Assembly: GCA_947491315.1 (NCBI GenBank)
Contig: CANLII010000005.1
Span: 1 to 34,551 of the forward strand
Reading direction: 5' to 3'
Source: Ignavibacteria bacterium
GTDB taxonomy: Bacteria; Bacteroidota; Ignavibacteria; Kapaibacteriales; UBA961
Length of the DNA: 34,551 nt
Shown here: piece after piece, positions 1-8,090 of the stretch
How positions within the stretch are numbered: position 1 is the first letter of the stretch
Layout: every line of letters starts with the position of its first letter
Notes under the pieces: model-generated
What the model was told of the DNA's origin: nothing
Seen by the model: the letters and a program-made list of their open reading frames with translations, nothing else
Database searches by the model: none
Translations under genes and position numbers: made by a program

Positions 1-147
1 TACTGTTGTATTGTCATTGAAGTCCAAATACACAACATCGCCTAGCTCGCCTTGTGCATGATCTGTCACGCCAACGGTTCCGATAGTGCCTTCCACTTTG
101 ATCCATTCATGATCTTTGGTGTACTTGAGGTCTGCGGGAAAATTCAT
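1..147 (-). CDS. gcvH: Glycine cleavage system H protein, N-terminal part (runs off the window)
   Basis: GcvH is the small lipoyl carrier that shuttles the aminomethyl group between the P, T and L proteins of the glycine cleavage system in the cytoplasm. The first 49 codons are visible and read [15 protein letters not shown], then [19 protein letters not shown], which is the conserved N-terminal half of the family. The lipoyl-lysine site lies beyond the window edge and cannot be checked. The start at 147 is supported by AAAGGA about seven bases upstream. It is the last visible member of the minus-strand efp-accB-accC run, 27 nt after accC. Lipoylation derives from the octanoyl product of fatty-acid synthesis, so a link with accBC makes sense, but that is inference. 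Confidence 0.93.
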   Translation of the reverse strand, partial: MNFPADLKYTKDHEWIKVEGTIGTVGVTDHAQGELGDVVYLDFNDNTTV

Positions 148-174
148 AATCAATCCTTTTTATATCGTAAAAAT

Positions 175-1512
175 TTATTGCCAACCTTTAGTATCGAGAT
201 ATTTCGTGTCGAAATCTCCCGCTATGAAATCCTTATTATCCATCATCGCGCGATGAAAAGGAATCGTGGTATGCACGCCTTCAATGATGAATTCTTCAAG
301 CGCTCTTTTCATCTTGGCAATTGCCTCTCTGCGCGTAGGCGCAAATGTGATGAGCTTTGCAAGAAGTGAATCATAATAGGGAGGAATGGCATAGCCTTGA
401 TACATATGAGTATCAACCCGCACTCCATGTCCACCCGGGAAATTTACGGTCTTCAATACACCCGGAGATGGCCTGAAATCATGGAATGGATCTTCTGCAT
501 TAATGCGACATTCAATGGAATGAAATTTCGGTGCGGTTTGCACAAGACCGAGCTTTTCGCCGGAAGCCACAAGTAATTGTTCTTTTACAAGATCAATGCC
601 GAGTGATGCTTCGGTCACGGGATGCTCAACCTGAATACGCGTATTCATTTCCATGAAATAGAATTTCATATGCTTATCAACCAGAAATTCAATCGTTCCA
701 GCGCCTTCATACTGCACGGCCAAAGCGGCTTTCACGGCAGCATCGCCCATTTCCTTGCGAAGTTCTTCGGTCATGATCGGTGAAGGAGTTTCTTCAATCA
801 ATTTCTGATGTCTGCGCTGAATCGAACATTCGCGCTCATTGAGATGCACCGCATTGCCGAATCTATCGGCAAATACCTGAAACTCAATATGTCGTGGCTC
901 TTCAATGAATTTCTCGATATATACATCAGGATTATTGAATGCTGATTGTGCCTCATTGCGAGCCATGATATAGAGATTCTCGAGTTCATCGGGATTTTGC
1001 ACATAACGCATGCCTTTTCCACCACCGCCCGCTGTAGCTTTAATCATTACGGGATAACCCATTGCATCGGCAATTTCTTTGGCTTCTTCAACGGTTTCAA
1101 CAATGCCTGCGGATCCCGGAATGACGGGTACACCGGCGGCTTTCATGGTGTCTTTGGCCACGGACTTATTGCCCATATTACGAATAGCATGAGCGCTTGG
1201 ACCAATAAAGGTGATGCCGATTTCGGCGCAAATCTCTGCGAAGGTGTCATTCTCAGCTAGGAAACCATAGCCCGGATGAATGGCATCGGCTCCTGTGATT
1301 TGTGCTGCGCTGATGATGGCGGGAATGTGGAGATAACTTTCGCGTCCCGGTGCAGGTCCTATGCAGACGGCTTCATCGGCGAATCGGACATGGAGTGATG
1401 TTTTGTCGGCAACGGAATACACCGCAACCGTTTTGATGCCCAATTCTTTGCATGCGCGAATGACACGCAATGCAATTTCGCCGCGATTGGCTATTAAGAC
1501 TTTTTGTATCAT
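175..1512 (-). CDS. accC: Acetyl-CoA carboxylase, biotin carboxylase subunit
   Basis: Biotin carboxylase carries out the ATP-dependent carboxylation of biotin on AccB, the first half-reaction of malonyl-CoA formation. The 445-residue length is the normal family size. Visible motifs are the N-terminal [17 protein letters not shown] (about 4-20), the ATP-grasp glycine loop GGGGKGMR (162-169), the catalytic [13 protein letters not shown] segment (289-301, with R292 and E296), and the biotin-carboxylase C-terminal domain. The start chosen is the ATG giving [12 protein letters not shown], because homologues begin there. In-frame starts at 1542 (ATG) and 1548 (TTG) add residues with no family match, and neither has a better ribosome site. 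It lies 48 nt downstream of accB in the same run. AccA and AccD are not in the window. Confidence 0.96.
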   Translation of the reverse strand: MIQKVLIANRGEIALRVIRACKELGIKTVAVYSVADKTSLHVRFADEAVCIGPAPGRESYLHIPAIISAAQITGADAIHPGYGFLAENDTFAEICAEIGITFIGPSAHAIRNMGNKSVAKDTMKAAGVPVIPGSAGIVETVEEAKEIADAMGYPVMIKATAGGGGKGMRYVQNPDELENLYIMARNEAQSAFNNPDVYIEKFIEEPRHIEFQVFADRFGNAVHLNERECSIQRRHQKLIEETPSPIMTEELRKEMGDAAVKAALAVQYEGAGTIEFLVDKHMKFYFMEMNTRIQVEHPVTEASLGIDLVKEQLLVASGEKLGLVQTAPKFHSIECRINAEDPFHDFRPSPGVLKTVNFPGGHGVRVDTHMYQGYAIPPYYDSLLAKLITFAPTRREAIAKMKRALEEFIIEGVHTTIPFHRAMMDNKDFIAGDFDTKYLDTKGWQ

Positions 1513-1560
1513 GATTTCGGAGTGTATCGTGGAAGAATACATTCCCAATGAATGGAATGC

Positions 1561-2031
1561 TTAATCAGGCTTGACAATGAACAAAGGTTGATTATACTCA
1601 ACCGGCTGGGCATTATTTGCAAGAATGCTCACAATGGTACCTGAAACATCGCTTTCGATTTCATTCATGAGTTTCATCGCTTCAACGATGCAGAGCGTTT
1701 GACCAGCGCTTATGTGTGATCCCACTTGCACGAATGCAGGCGCATCAGGTGATGGAGAGCCATAGAATGTGCCGACAATCGGGGAGAGAACTGTATGGTT
1801 GTTTTCATCCGCACTGGGTGCACTTATAAGCATCGTTTGTGCCGGTGCAGGTAGAGTTTCCACACCATGTGCCGGAACATGCGCTTGTGCAATTGGTGCC
1901 ATTTGTGTGACAACTTGATCCGGACCACGCTTTGAAACAGATACGGTTGTACCTTCTCCTTCGATCATAAGTTCGGTGGCTGAACTAGCATCAAAAATGG
2001 CCAGTAATTCTTTCAAGTATTGTAGATCCAT
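1561..2031 (-). CDS. accB: Acetyl-CoA carboxylase biotin carboxyl carrier protein
   Basis: AccB carries the biotin that AccC carboxylates and that the carboxyltransferase uses to make malonyl-CoA. The protein has 156 residues. A short N-terminal helical part ([16 protein letters not shown]) is followed by a Pro/Ala-rich linker (about 45-75) and the biotinyl/lipoyl domain (about 80-156). The biotinylation motif is EAMKLMNE with K120 as acceptor. The start at 2031 is preferred over an upstream in-frame start at 2067 because GGAGAAG sits five bases before it and because family members begin MDL.YLK. It precedes accC on the same strand and follows efp. The intervening segment can fold into two competing hairpins, described separately. 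Confidence 0.96.
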   Translation of the reverse strand: MDLQYLKELLAIFDASSATELMIEGEGTTVSVSKRGPDQVVTQMAPIAQAHVPAHGVETLPAPAQTMLISAPSADENNHTVLSPIVGTFYGSPSPDAPAFVQVGSHISAGQTLCIVEAMKLMNEIESDVSGTIVSILANNAQPVEYNQPLFIVKPD

Positions 2032-2053
2032 GTTTTCTTCTCCGTTGATAATG

Positions 2054-2092
2054 AAAAAGCGTGCCACTGAATGATATCAGCAGACACGCTTC
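2054..2092 (-). terminator. Intrinsic-terminator-like hairpin between efp and accB
   Basis: On the minus strand AAGCGTG pairs with CACGCTT (7 bp, about 25-nt loop that can itself form CTGA/TCAG), followed by a run of T and then C. It lies after the efp stop and ends about 20 nt before the accB start. It could end part of the efp transcripts. The overlap with the hairpin at 2081-2106 suggests alternative folding. The stem is short, so terminator strength is uncertain. Confidence 0.45.
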
Positions 2093-2106
2093 ATGGGAAG
2101 TGTCTG
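2081..2106 (-). promoter_or_regulatory. Hairpin competing with the efp-accB terminator
   Basis: The inverted repeat CAGACACTTC...GAAGCGTGTCTG forms a stem of about 10 bp with a 2-nt bulge and a 4-nt loop, immediately after the efp stop codon. Its 3' arm shares bases with the 5' arm of the terminator-like hairpin at 2054-2092, so both cannot form together. The geometry resembles an attenuator, but no ligand or leader peptide is apparent. Confidence 0.35.
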
Positions 2107-2110
2107 ATGA

Positions 2111-2674
2111 TTACTCTTTCACGCGTTCAACATATTCGCCATTGCGAGTATCAATGCGGAGCATGTCTCCTTCATTGACAAAAATGGGAACTTGAATAAT
2201 TGTTCCAGTTTCAACTGTTGCAGGCTTGAGAACATTGGTTGCGGTATCACCACGAACTCCGGGTTCAGTATGTGTAACACGCAGATTCACATGCGAGGGC
2301 AATTCAACCGATAACACAGATGTTTCATCGGATGTTAATTGCACCGCTTGATTTTCTTTCATGAATTTTGCAACATTGCCAACAATTTTCGTATCAACAG
2401 GGATTTGATCATAGGTATTCACATCCATAAATACATAGGATTCACCATCACGATACAAATATTGAAAATCATTGCGCTCAACTCTCACGAATTCGATGGT
2501 TTCACCGGAACGATAGCGATTCTCAAGTAATTTTCCGGTGCGGAGCACACGAAGTTTCACTTGATAAAATGCACGGAGATTTCCGGGGGTACGATGCTCG
2601 CTTTCCAATACTTGGCATAATTCGCCATTATATTTAAGAAAAGCTCCAACTCGTAAATCGGCTGTGGTTGCCAT
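2111..2674 (-). CDS. efp: Translation elongation factor P, Asn-tipped loop form
   Basis: EF-P binds stalled ribosomes next to the peptidyl-tRNA and promotes peptide-bond formation at polyproline stretches. The protein has 187 residues, the usual length, with the three beta-barrel domains recognisable: the N-terminal KOW-like domain (1-65), the middle OB domain (about 66-128) and the C-terminal OB domain ending GEYVERVKE. The start is fixed by MATTADLRVGAFLKYNGE; the open frame continues upstream through the tRNA gene but is not coding there. At the loop that normally carries the modified Lys or Arg, the sequence is TPGNLRAF, so Asn32 is at the tip. From memory this loop form is shared with Chlorobi EF-P. 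The genes for EpmA/EpmB or EarP are not in the window. Confidence 0.96.
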   Translation of the reverse strand: MATTADLRVGAFLKYNGELCQVLESEHRTPGNLRAFYQVKLRVLRTGKLLENRYRSGETIEFVRVERNDFQYLYRDGESYVFMDVNTYDQIPVDTKIVGNVAKFMKENQAVQLTSDETSVLSVELPSHVNLRVTHTEPGVRGDTATNVLKPATVETGTIIQVPIFVNEGDMLRIDTRNGEYVERVKE

Positions 2675-2721
2675 ATACCATCCAAATTGTGAGAAAGTCT
2701 TAGGGATTTCCCTGAACAGTG

Positions 2722-2792
2722 AGGTCTCGAGCGGATTCGAACCGCTGTAGGGGCTTTTGCAGAGCCCTGCCCAGCCACTAGGCGACGAGACC
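2722..2792 (-). tRNA. tRNA-Cys (GCA anticodon)
   Basis: The minus strand folds as a complete cloverleaf. The acceptor stem GGTCTCG pairs with CGAGACC, the D-arm is GCCTAGTGGCTGGGC, and the anticodon stem GGGCT/AGCCC encloses the loop CTGCAAA with anticodon GCA. The T-arm is AGCGG-TTCGAAT-CCGCT. The discriminator base is U, as expected for tRNA-Cys. The CCA end is not encoded; the DNA continues CAC after the discriminator. It lies 47 nt upstream of efp on the same strand, behind a good consensus promoter. Confidence 0.95.
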
Positions 2793-2832
2793 GGCTTCAT
2801 CAATAAAGACTTTGGTCGTGAATGATGAATCG

Positions 2833-2864
2833 CAAAAATACCATTGTATGGTCGGAATACCAAG
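2833..2864 (-). promoter_or_regulatory. Bacteroidota-type promoter for tRNA-Cys/efp
   Basis: Read on the minus strand, CTTG is followed by a 20-nt spacer and TATTTTTG, matching the Bacteroidota consensus TTTG-N19-21-TAnnTTTG with one mismatch in the -33 box. The expected transcription start, near 2827, is about 35 nt before the tRNA. No other good promoter is visible before efp. Confidence 0.65.
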
Positions 2865-2922
2865 CAGAAATACCAATGTGGAAAAGATAGGGGCTTGAAA
2901 ACAGAAAAGATATGAAAGTCGA

Positions 2923-2952
2923 TTGTTGAAAGCTTGGCTCTTCCTATTTTTG
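2923..2952 (+). promoter_or_regulatory. Bacteroidota-type promoter for the amino-acid permease
   Basis: ATTG, with the TTG core at 2923-2925, then a 19-nt spacer and TATTTTTG at 2945-2952. This fits the TTTG/TAnnTTTG consensus. It is divergent from the tRNA-Cys/efp promoter about 60 nt away and predicts a leader of about 45-55 nt for the permease. Confidence 0.6.
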
Positions 2953-3002
2953 CGCAGATGAAGCCAGTTATTGGCTGATTATACTGAAGATGTTTAACAA
3001 TC

Positions 3003-4487
3003 ATGGATCTCAATATGGCTTCTTCGAATCCTTTGTTTTTGACAAAACCTTTAGAGCAATTGCAAAAAGAGGCAAGTGGTGAGGGCGAGGGTCATACACT
3101 TAAACGCACTTTGGGTCCGCTGAGTTTGGTATTACTTGGCATTGGTGCTATTATTGGAGCCGGACTTTTTTCGCTCACAGGCATTGCAGCCGCGAACAAT
3201 GCGGGTCCTGCCGTAACGATTTCCTTCATGGTTGCGGCCATTGGTTGTGCTTTTGCCGGACTTTGCTATGCTGAATTTGCTTCGATGATTCCGATTGCGG
3301 GATCTGCATATACCTATTCATATGCGACGATGGGCGAATTGCTCGCATGGACTATTGGTTGGGATCTTGTTTTGGAATATGCCGTGGGAGCGGCCACAGT
3401 GGCCATAAGTTGGTCTCGATATCTTGTGAAATTGCTTGGCATTTTAGAGGTGGGTCTTCCGCATCAATTTTTGATGTCGCCTTGGGATCCGCCATTTATA
3501 GGTCCGGATGGATTGGCTGTGACGGGTATTATCAATCTTCCTGCAGTTTTCATCACGGTGATGATGTCATTGCTTCTCATTCGTGGAACCGAAGAATCAG
3601 CTAAGATGAATGCTGTTGTTGTATTTCTGAAAGTTATCGTTGTTTTGGTCTTTATTGGTCTTGGATGGGCATATATTGACCCCGCAAATTACACTCCATA
3701 TATTCCTGAAAATACGGGTGTCTATCAGCATTTTGGATGGTCGGGAATTGTTACCGGTGCTGCTGTTGTGTTTTTTGCATTCATTGGTTTTGATGCAGTG
3801 TCCACTGCCGCACAAGAGGCAAAAAATCCGCAAAGAGATATGCCGATTGGAATATTGGGATCGCTTGTTATTTGTACGGTTCTTTATGTATTGTTCGCGC
3901 ATGTGATGACTGGTCTTGAGAATTATAAAAACTTCGCAGGTGAGGCTGCACCTGTTGCTTTGGCAATCATGAAGACTCCCTATACATGGCTTCAAACGGC
4001 TATCATCGTTGCGATTCTTGCGGGATATTCTTCTGTGATTTTGGTGATGTTGCTTGGTCAATCACGCGTATTCTTCTCGATGAGTAAGGATGGTTTATTA
4101 CCGGGTCTTTTTGCCGCCGTGCATCCAAGATTTCTCACTCCGTACAAATCAAATTTATTCTTCATGGGGTTTGTATCCCTTTTTGCAGCATTTGTGCCGG
4201 TGACGGTTGTGGGTGAAATGACAAGTATAGGTACGCTCTTTGCATTCATTTTGGTTTGTTTTGGAATTATCGTGATGCGCAGAACGCATCCTGATATTCC
4301 TCGTTCATTCAAAACTCCGCTTGTACCATTGGTTCCGGCTCTTGGGATTGCAACATGCTTCTATATGATGTATTCATTGCCTTTTGATACATGGCTCCGA
4401 CTCATCATTTGGATGGCGATTGGTTTTGTTTTGTATTTTTCTTATGGCGCGAAACATTCTAAATTGCGCAAAGCAGCCATGGGTTGA
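3003..4487 (+). CDS. APC-superfamily amino-acid permease (cationic amino-acid transporter type)
   Basis: This is an inner-membrane amino-acid transporter of about 494 residues. The hydrophilic N-terminus (TLKRTLGPLSLVLLGIGA) runs into the first membrane helix with the family signature GIGAIIGAGLFSLTG (about 46-60). About twelve hydrophobic segments follow, including the conserved FFAFIGFDAVSTAAQEAKNP loop (about 259-278), typical of CAT/YfnA-like permeases that take up basic or other amino acids. The substrate cannot be told from sequence. A second ATG four codons in (3015) is equally acceptable as a start; neither has a clear ribosome site. It stands alone, with its own promoter and terminator. 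Confidence 0.9.
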   Translation: MDLNMASSNPLFLTKPLEQLQKEASGEGEGHTLKRTLGPLSLVLLGIGAIIGAGLFSLTGIAAANNAGPAVTISFMVAAIGCAFAGLCYAEFASMIPIAGSAYTYSYATMGELLAWTIGWDLVLEYAVGAATVAISWSRYLVKLLGILEVGLPHQFLMSPWDPPFIGPDGLAVTGIINLPAVFITVMMSLLLIRGTEESAKMNAVVVFLKVIVVLVFIGLGWAYIDPANYTPYIPENTGVYQHFGWSGIVTGAAVVFFAFIGFDAVSTAAQEAKNPQRDMPIGILGSLVICTVLYVLFAHVMTGLENYKNFAGEAAPVALAIMKTPYTWLQTAIIVAILAGYSSVILVMLLGQSRVFFSMSKDGLLPGLFAAVHPRFLTPYKSNLFFMGFVSLFAAFVPVTVVGEMTSIGTLFAFILVCFGIIVMRRTHPDIPRSFKTPLVPLVPALGIATCFYMMYSLPFDTWLRLIIWMAIGFVLYFSYGAKHSKLRKAAMG

Positions 4488-4507
4488 TAACAGTATCGTA
4501 GATTTTC

Positions 4508-4540
4508 AAAGGTCAAGGGAATATTCCTTGGCCTTTTTTT
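4508..4540 (+). terminator. Rho-independent terminator after the permease
   Basis: AAAGGTCAAGGGA pairs with TTCCTTGGCCTTT (stem of about 13 bp with two G-T pairs, tight loop), followed by an uninterrupted T run to 4540. The ribosome site of the next gene begins immediately after the T run. Confidence 0.85.
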
Positions 4541-4552
4541 ATGGAGTGTATA

Positions 4553-5356
4553 ATGTCTGATTTCAATCCACATGTATATTGGGAAGAGAGATTGACAAAA
4601 GATATTGGCCTGCACAGAGTTGGACATCTTGCTTATGGAAAGGCATTTAATCGGGCTTTATATGCAATAAGAAGACATGTGTTCAATGCTGTTCAACAGC
4701 AATATCTACCGGATATCTCTGAAAAGTCGATTCTTGATTGCGGGAGTGGTACGGGATTTTATCTGAATTTGTGGAATAGACTCCGTCCGAAATCACTCTC
4801 CGGACTTGACTTTACGGAAGCATCCGTGGAATTCTGTGCTCGGCGTTTTCCGCATCTTTCGATCTATCATGCTGATATCACAAATGCTGATTCAATGAGC
4901 GTGATTCCGGATCAATCGCAGGATGTGATTTCAATTTTTGATGTCTTGTTTCATGTAACGGATGATCAAAAATATGCAGGTGCTTTGCATGAACTTGGTA
5001 GAATCATGAAGGATGATGGCATTCTTTTCTATTCTGATAATGTGCCAAGACATGGCACAAGAAGGGAAAAACATATTGTACATCGGTCCAAGAAAGATGT
5101 ATATGCGCTATTGAAGAATGCTGGTTTTGAAGTAATTGAGCGTAAACCCATGTTTTACTTGATGGGATATCCCATTGATACAAAGTCTAGTTTTCCCGGC
5201 AAGTTGTGGAATATTGTTATGTATCCGGTTCGAAAGAGTGAAATTATAGGTATGATCTATGCATCTGTCTTCTATTTCCCTGAATTGTTTTGTATTTCCT
5301 TTTTCAAGGAAAGTCCCACGACGGAATTACTTATCTGCCGCAGAAATCGCCGATAA
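4553..5356 (+). CDS. Class I SAM-dependent methyltransferase, substrate unknown
   Basis: This is a 267-residue cytoplasmic methyltransferase of the Methyltransf_11/25 type. Motif I is ILDCGSGTG (60-68), the acidic residue that would contact the SAM ribose is D86 (SGLDFTE), and motif II/III include HADIT (106-110) and DVISIFDVLFHV (124-135). The C-terminal part (after about 200) has a hydrophobic YASVFYFPELFCISFF segment that may be a substrate lid or a membrane-associating region. The start at 4553 is chosen because GGAG lies seven bases upstream; an in-frame ATG at 4541 lies within that ribosome site. It is monocistronic, between two terminators. The sequence gives no basis for naming the acceptor. 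Confidence 0.82.
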   Translation: MSDFNPHVYWEERLTKDIGLHRVGHLAYGKAFNRALYAIRRHVFNAVQQQYLPDISEKSILDCGSGTGFYLNLWNRLRPKSLSGLDFTEASVEFCARRFPHLSIYHADITNADSMSVIPDQSQDVISIFDVLFHVTDDQKYAGALHELGRIMKDDGILFYSDNVPRHGTRREKHIVHRSKKDVYALLKNAGFEVIERKPMFYLMGYPIDTKSSFPGKLWNIVMYPVRKSEIIGMIYASVFYFPELFCISFFKESPTTELLICRRNRR

Positions 5357-5382
5357 AAAAAGCCCGAATTGCTTCGGGCTTT
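5353..5382 (-). terminator. Terminator of the sigma factor gene, shared with the convergent methyltransferase gene
   Basis: AAAGCCCGAA and TTCGGGCTTT form a 10-bp perfect stem with a 4-nt loop (5359-5382). On the minus strand it is followed by a further run of T, giving a strong intrinsic terminator for the sigma gene. On the plus strand the following bases (TTGATTT) are a weaker tract, so it may act in both directions. Confidence 0.9.
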
Positions 5383-5385
5383 GAT

Positions 5386-6246
5386 TTATCCAAGATAGGA
5401 TCTGAGTGCTTTTGATCTTGAGGCATGTCGCAATCTGCGTATTGCCTTTTCTTTGATTTGTCTCACGCGTTCGCGCGTAAGATTGAATTTTTCGCCGATT
5501 TCTTCCAAGGTGAGAGTCACGCCTTCGAGTCCGAAATACAATTTGATGACTTCTGCTTCTCTTTGCGAAAGTGTGGTAAGCACTTGTTGAACTTCCACGC
5601 GCAAAGATTCCCGCATCAATTCGGAATCTGGTGGTGGTTGTAAATCATTTGGGAGAATATCGAGGAGTCGATTGTCTTCACCTTGCACAAATGGTGCATC
5701 CACAGAAAGATGTCTTCCGGAAATTTTAATAGTTTCCGAGATCTCTGCGACGCTCATGTCCAATTGTTCTGCAAGTTCCGATGCGGTTGGTTCGCGTTCG
5801 AATGCTTGTTCAAGTTCGCTGAATTTTTTACCGATCTTATTAAGCGCACCCACGCGATTGAGCGGAAGGCGTACGATACGGGATTGTTCTGCGAGAGCTT
5901 GAAGGATGGATTGTCTGATCCACCACACGGCATAAGAGATGAATTTGAATCCACGAGTTTCATCGAAGCGTTTTGCAGCTTTAATCAAACCAAGATTTCC
6001 TTCATTGATGAGATCGCCGAGTGATAAACCTTGATTTTGATACTGCTTGGCAACAGATACCACAAAGCGAAGATTGGATTTCACCAAGCGCTCAAGCGCA
6101 AGTTCGCCTTCTATCCCGCCTTTCCTGATCAATTGCGCGAGATCAATCTCATCATCTCCGGTCAGAAGTTCTACTCTTCCGATTTCCTGAAGATATTTAT
6201 CGAGCGATTGACTTTCGCGATTGGTATATTGTTTCGTAATTCTCAT
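5386..6246 (-). CDS. rpoD: Primary sigma factor, Bacteroidota-type sigma-70 without region 1.1
   Basis: This is the housekeeping sigma subunit that directs RNA polymerase to the TTTG/TAnnTTTG promoters seen in the window. At 286 residues it lacks the long acidic region 1.1 and non-conserved insert of proteobacterial RpoD. Region 1.2 begins [10 protein letters not shown] (14-23). Region 2 is about 45-120 and includes [20 protein letters not shown] (93-112). Region 3 is about 125-200, and the region 4.2 helix-turn-helix is [25 protein letters not shown] (about 247-271). The ATG at 6246 is chosen because AGGTG lies six bases upstream; a GTG at 6255 is part of that site. It lies 88 nt downstream of gatC on the same strand. 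Confidence 0.94.
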   Translation of the reverse strand: MRITKQYTNRESQSLDKYLQEIGRVELLTGDDEIDLAQLIRKGGIEGELALERLVKSNLRFVVSVAKQYQNQGLSLGDLINEGNLGLIKAAKRFDETRGFKFISYAVWWIRQSILQALAEQSRIVRLPLNRVGALNKIGKKFSELEQAFEREPTASELAEQLDMSVAEISETIKISGRHLSVDAPFVQGEDNRLLDILPNDLQPPPDSELMRESLRVEVQQVLTTLSQREAEVIKLYFGLEGVTLTLEEIGEKFNLTRERVRQIKEKAIRRLRHASRSKALRSYLG

Positions 6247-6334
6247 TCGCAGCACCTGAAAATTGCGATGATTCGCAAGTATATGAAAGTATGGCCAAAA
6301 CGATTTTTCACGGTCTATATTGTATAAACCGCTA

Positions 6335-6634
6335 TTATTCCATCACTTTCGGAACTTTAAAAAATGTTTCATTTTTGTTTGGAGCATTTTCGAGCGCCTG
6401 CCCCACGCTTAACGATTCGCTTGATTCATCATCGCGAAACACATTGGGAAGATCAAGTACATGAGACATTGGCTCTACTCCCTTCAAATCCAAAGTATTG
6501 ATTGCATCTATAGCATGAACAATAGTGGCAAATTCATGCGTAAAAGCATCAATTTCGGCATCAGTGAAGCTCAAACGAGAAAGTTCAGCTATCTTTTTTA
6601 CCGTTTTTGAGTCTATTTCGCCATTTGAGTTCAT
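6335..6634 (-). CDS. gatC: Aspartyl/glutamyl-tRNA(Asn/Gln) amidotransferase subunit C
   Basis: GatC is the small scaffold of the GatCAB amidotransferase, which converts Glu-tRNA(Gln) or Asp-tRNA(Asn) to the amidated form. The 99-residue protein contains the family pattern [20 protein letters not shown] near the N-terminus and [18 protein letters not shown] in the middle, ending with FFKVPKV. The start at 6634 gives the normal length; upstream starts at 6646 and 6688 add unmatched residues, and none has a clear ribosome site. The gene is separate from gatA and gatB, which are not in the window. It precedes the sigma gene and could be co-transcribed with it. Confidence 0.9.
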   Translation of the reverse strand: MNSNGEIDSKTVKKIAELSRLSFTDAEIDAFTHEFATIVHAIDAINTLDLKGVEPMSHVLDLPNVFRDDESSESLSVGQALENAPNKNETFFKVPKVME

Positions 6635-6696
6635 TGAGCCAATCATAATATGATATCGGAAGCGGACGGTATATTGTGTATACAACACACGGGGTG

Positions 6697-6704
6697 CAAA
6701 AATA
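6697..6704 (-). promoter_or_regulatory. Candidate -7 box upstream of gatC
   Basis: TATTTTTG on the minus strand matches the TAnnTTTG box and lies about 60 nt before the gatC start. No good TTG is found at the expected 19-21 nt spacing, so support is partial. It is back-to-back with the murA promoter. Confidence 0.35.
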
Positions 6705-6739
6705 CGAAAATTAGCTGAGGAAGCGATGTACTTTCTTGA

Positions 6740-6771
6740 TTTGTGCTTGAGTCGTGATTATTGTACTTTTG
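6740..6771 (+). promoter_or_regulatory. Bacteroidota consensus promoter for murA
   Basis: TTTG (6740-6743), a 20-nt spacer and TACTTTTG (6764-6771) match the Bacteroidota promoter consensus at every defined position. Transcription would begin near 6778, giving a leader of about 50 nt. That leader contains a short hairpin, GGAGT (6785-6789) with ACTCC (6801-6805). Confidence 0.8.
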
Positions 6772-6827
6772 TGTGCCCCCCATAGGAGTTTGAAGAACAG
6801 ACTCCCTTTTGCAGCATAGAGAAACAT

Positions 6828-8090
6828 ATGGACAAACTAATCATTCATGGTGGACAGCGCCTCGAAGGCACTGTCAGAATTTCCGGTGCCAAAAATGCGG
6901 CATTGGCTTTGATTCCGGCGGCTTTGCTTGCGCCCGGAAAGAATCTCATCACAAATACTCCCAAAATTAAAGATGTGAAAACCATGTCTCGACTCCTCGA
7001 GGCAATGGGAGCGCATTGCATGTTCGAAGGCGAGAATCTTCTGATAGATTCTTCGGGAGTGAATTCATTTGAAGCTCCCTATGAACATGTCAAGCAGATG
7101 CGTGCATCCATCAATGTATTGGGTCCATTGCTTGCACGCTTCGGTGAGGCCAGAGTATCGCTTCCTGGTGGTTGTGCATTTGGACCGCGCCCGGTGGATT
7201 TGCATCTCAAGGGATTTGAAAAACTTGGTGCTGAAATCACCATTGAAAATGGATATATCCATGCAGTGGCGAAGGAATTGAAAGGAAATCGCATTCATTT
7301 TGATATATCAAGTGTAGGTGCCACGGAAAATGTGCTCACGGCCGCAGTCAAGGCAAAAGGCACGACAATCATGACAAATGCCGCCATGGAGCCGGAAGTG
7401 ACGGCGCTAGCGGAAATGCTTGTGAAGATGGGAGCAAAGATTGATGGGATTGGTACGACAACATTGACCATTGAAGGTGTTGATGAATTACATCCCGTGG
7501 AATTTGCGAATATACCCGATAGAATAGAGGCCGCGACATTTTTGATAGCTGCCGCGATGAGTCGTGGCGATGTCATGCTTGAGAATGTCTATCCCGGACA
7601 TTTGGATGCCGTTATTGCGAAGATGGAAGAAGCGGGTGTGCAATTGGATATTCAGGAGAATCGCATTCGAGTAAAGATGGACGGAATTCCCAATCCAACA
7701 GACATAACAACAGCGGTCTATCCTGGATTTCCCACAGATGTGCAAGCCCAATGGATTGCATTCATGCTGTGTACAAATGGAGCAAGCAAAATCACGGATA
7801 CGATTTATCATACGAGATTTCATCATGTGCCTGAATTGCAAAGATTGGGCGCGCATATTGAAATGGCGGAGAATTCAGCGATTGTCTTTGGCGGACATCC
7901 ACTGACTGGCGCAACCGTGATGTCATCCGATCTTCGTGCAAGTGCTTCGCTTCTCATTTCAGCATTGATTGCAGAGGGCAGAAGTGAAGTATTGAGAGTC
8001 TATCACATCGATCGTGGTTATGAAGAAATCGAGAAGAAATTTAGTCAATTAGGAGCAAAGATTGAGCGTGTCAAAACTGAGGAATTTTAA
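6828..8090 (+). CDS. murA: UDP-N-acetylglucosamine 1-carboxyvinyltransferase
   Basis: MurA transfers enolpyruvate from PEP to UDP-GlcNAc, the first committed step of peptidoglycan synthesis, in the cytoplasm. The 420 residues are full length. Key positions visible are K22-N23 (ISGAKNAAL), R92 (KQMRAS) and the catalytic loop PGGCAFGPRPVDLH with Cys116. A cysteine here predicts sensitivity to fosfomycin, unlike the Asp form found in some lineages. The C-terminal half carries FPTDVQAQWIAFM and the DLRASASLL motif. It starts the plus-strand run that continues with the M23 protein, whose start overlaps the end of murA. Confidence 0.97.
   Translation: MDKLIIHGGQRLEGTVRISGAKNAALALIPAALLAPGKNLITNTPKIKDVKTMSRLLEAMGAHCMFEGENLLIDSSGVNSFEAPYEHVKQMRASINVLGPLLARFGEARVSLPGGCAFGPRPVDLHLKGFEKLGAEITIENGYIHAVAKELKGNRIHFDISSVGATENVLTAAVKAKGTTIMTNAAMEPEVTALAEMLVKMGAKIDGIGTTTLTIEGVDELHPVEFANIPDRIEAATFLIAAAMSRGDVMLENVYPGHLDAVIAKMEEAGVQLDIQENRIRVKMDGIPNPTDITTAVYPGFPTDVQAQWIAFMLCTNGASKITDTIYHTRFHHVPELQRLGAHIEMAENSAIVFGGHPLTGATVMSSDLRASASLLISALIAEGRSEVLRVYHIDRGYEEIEKKFSQLGAKIERVKTEEF

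Noticed and set aside
2675-3013. In-frame N-terminal extension of EF-P through the tRNA gene
   Set aside because: It reads across tRNA-Cys and the promoter, and EF-P homologues begin at MATTADL; the extension is merely open sequence.
7295-7856. Minus-strand open frames inside murA
   Set aside because: They are shadows of a fully conserved murA reading frame with no ribosome site or family resemblance.
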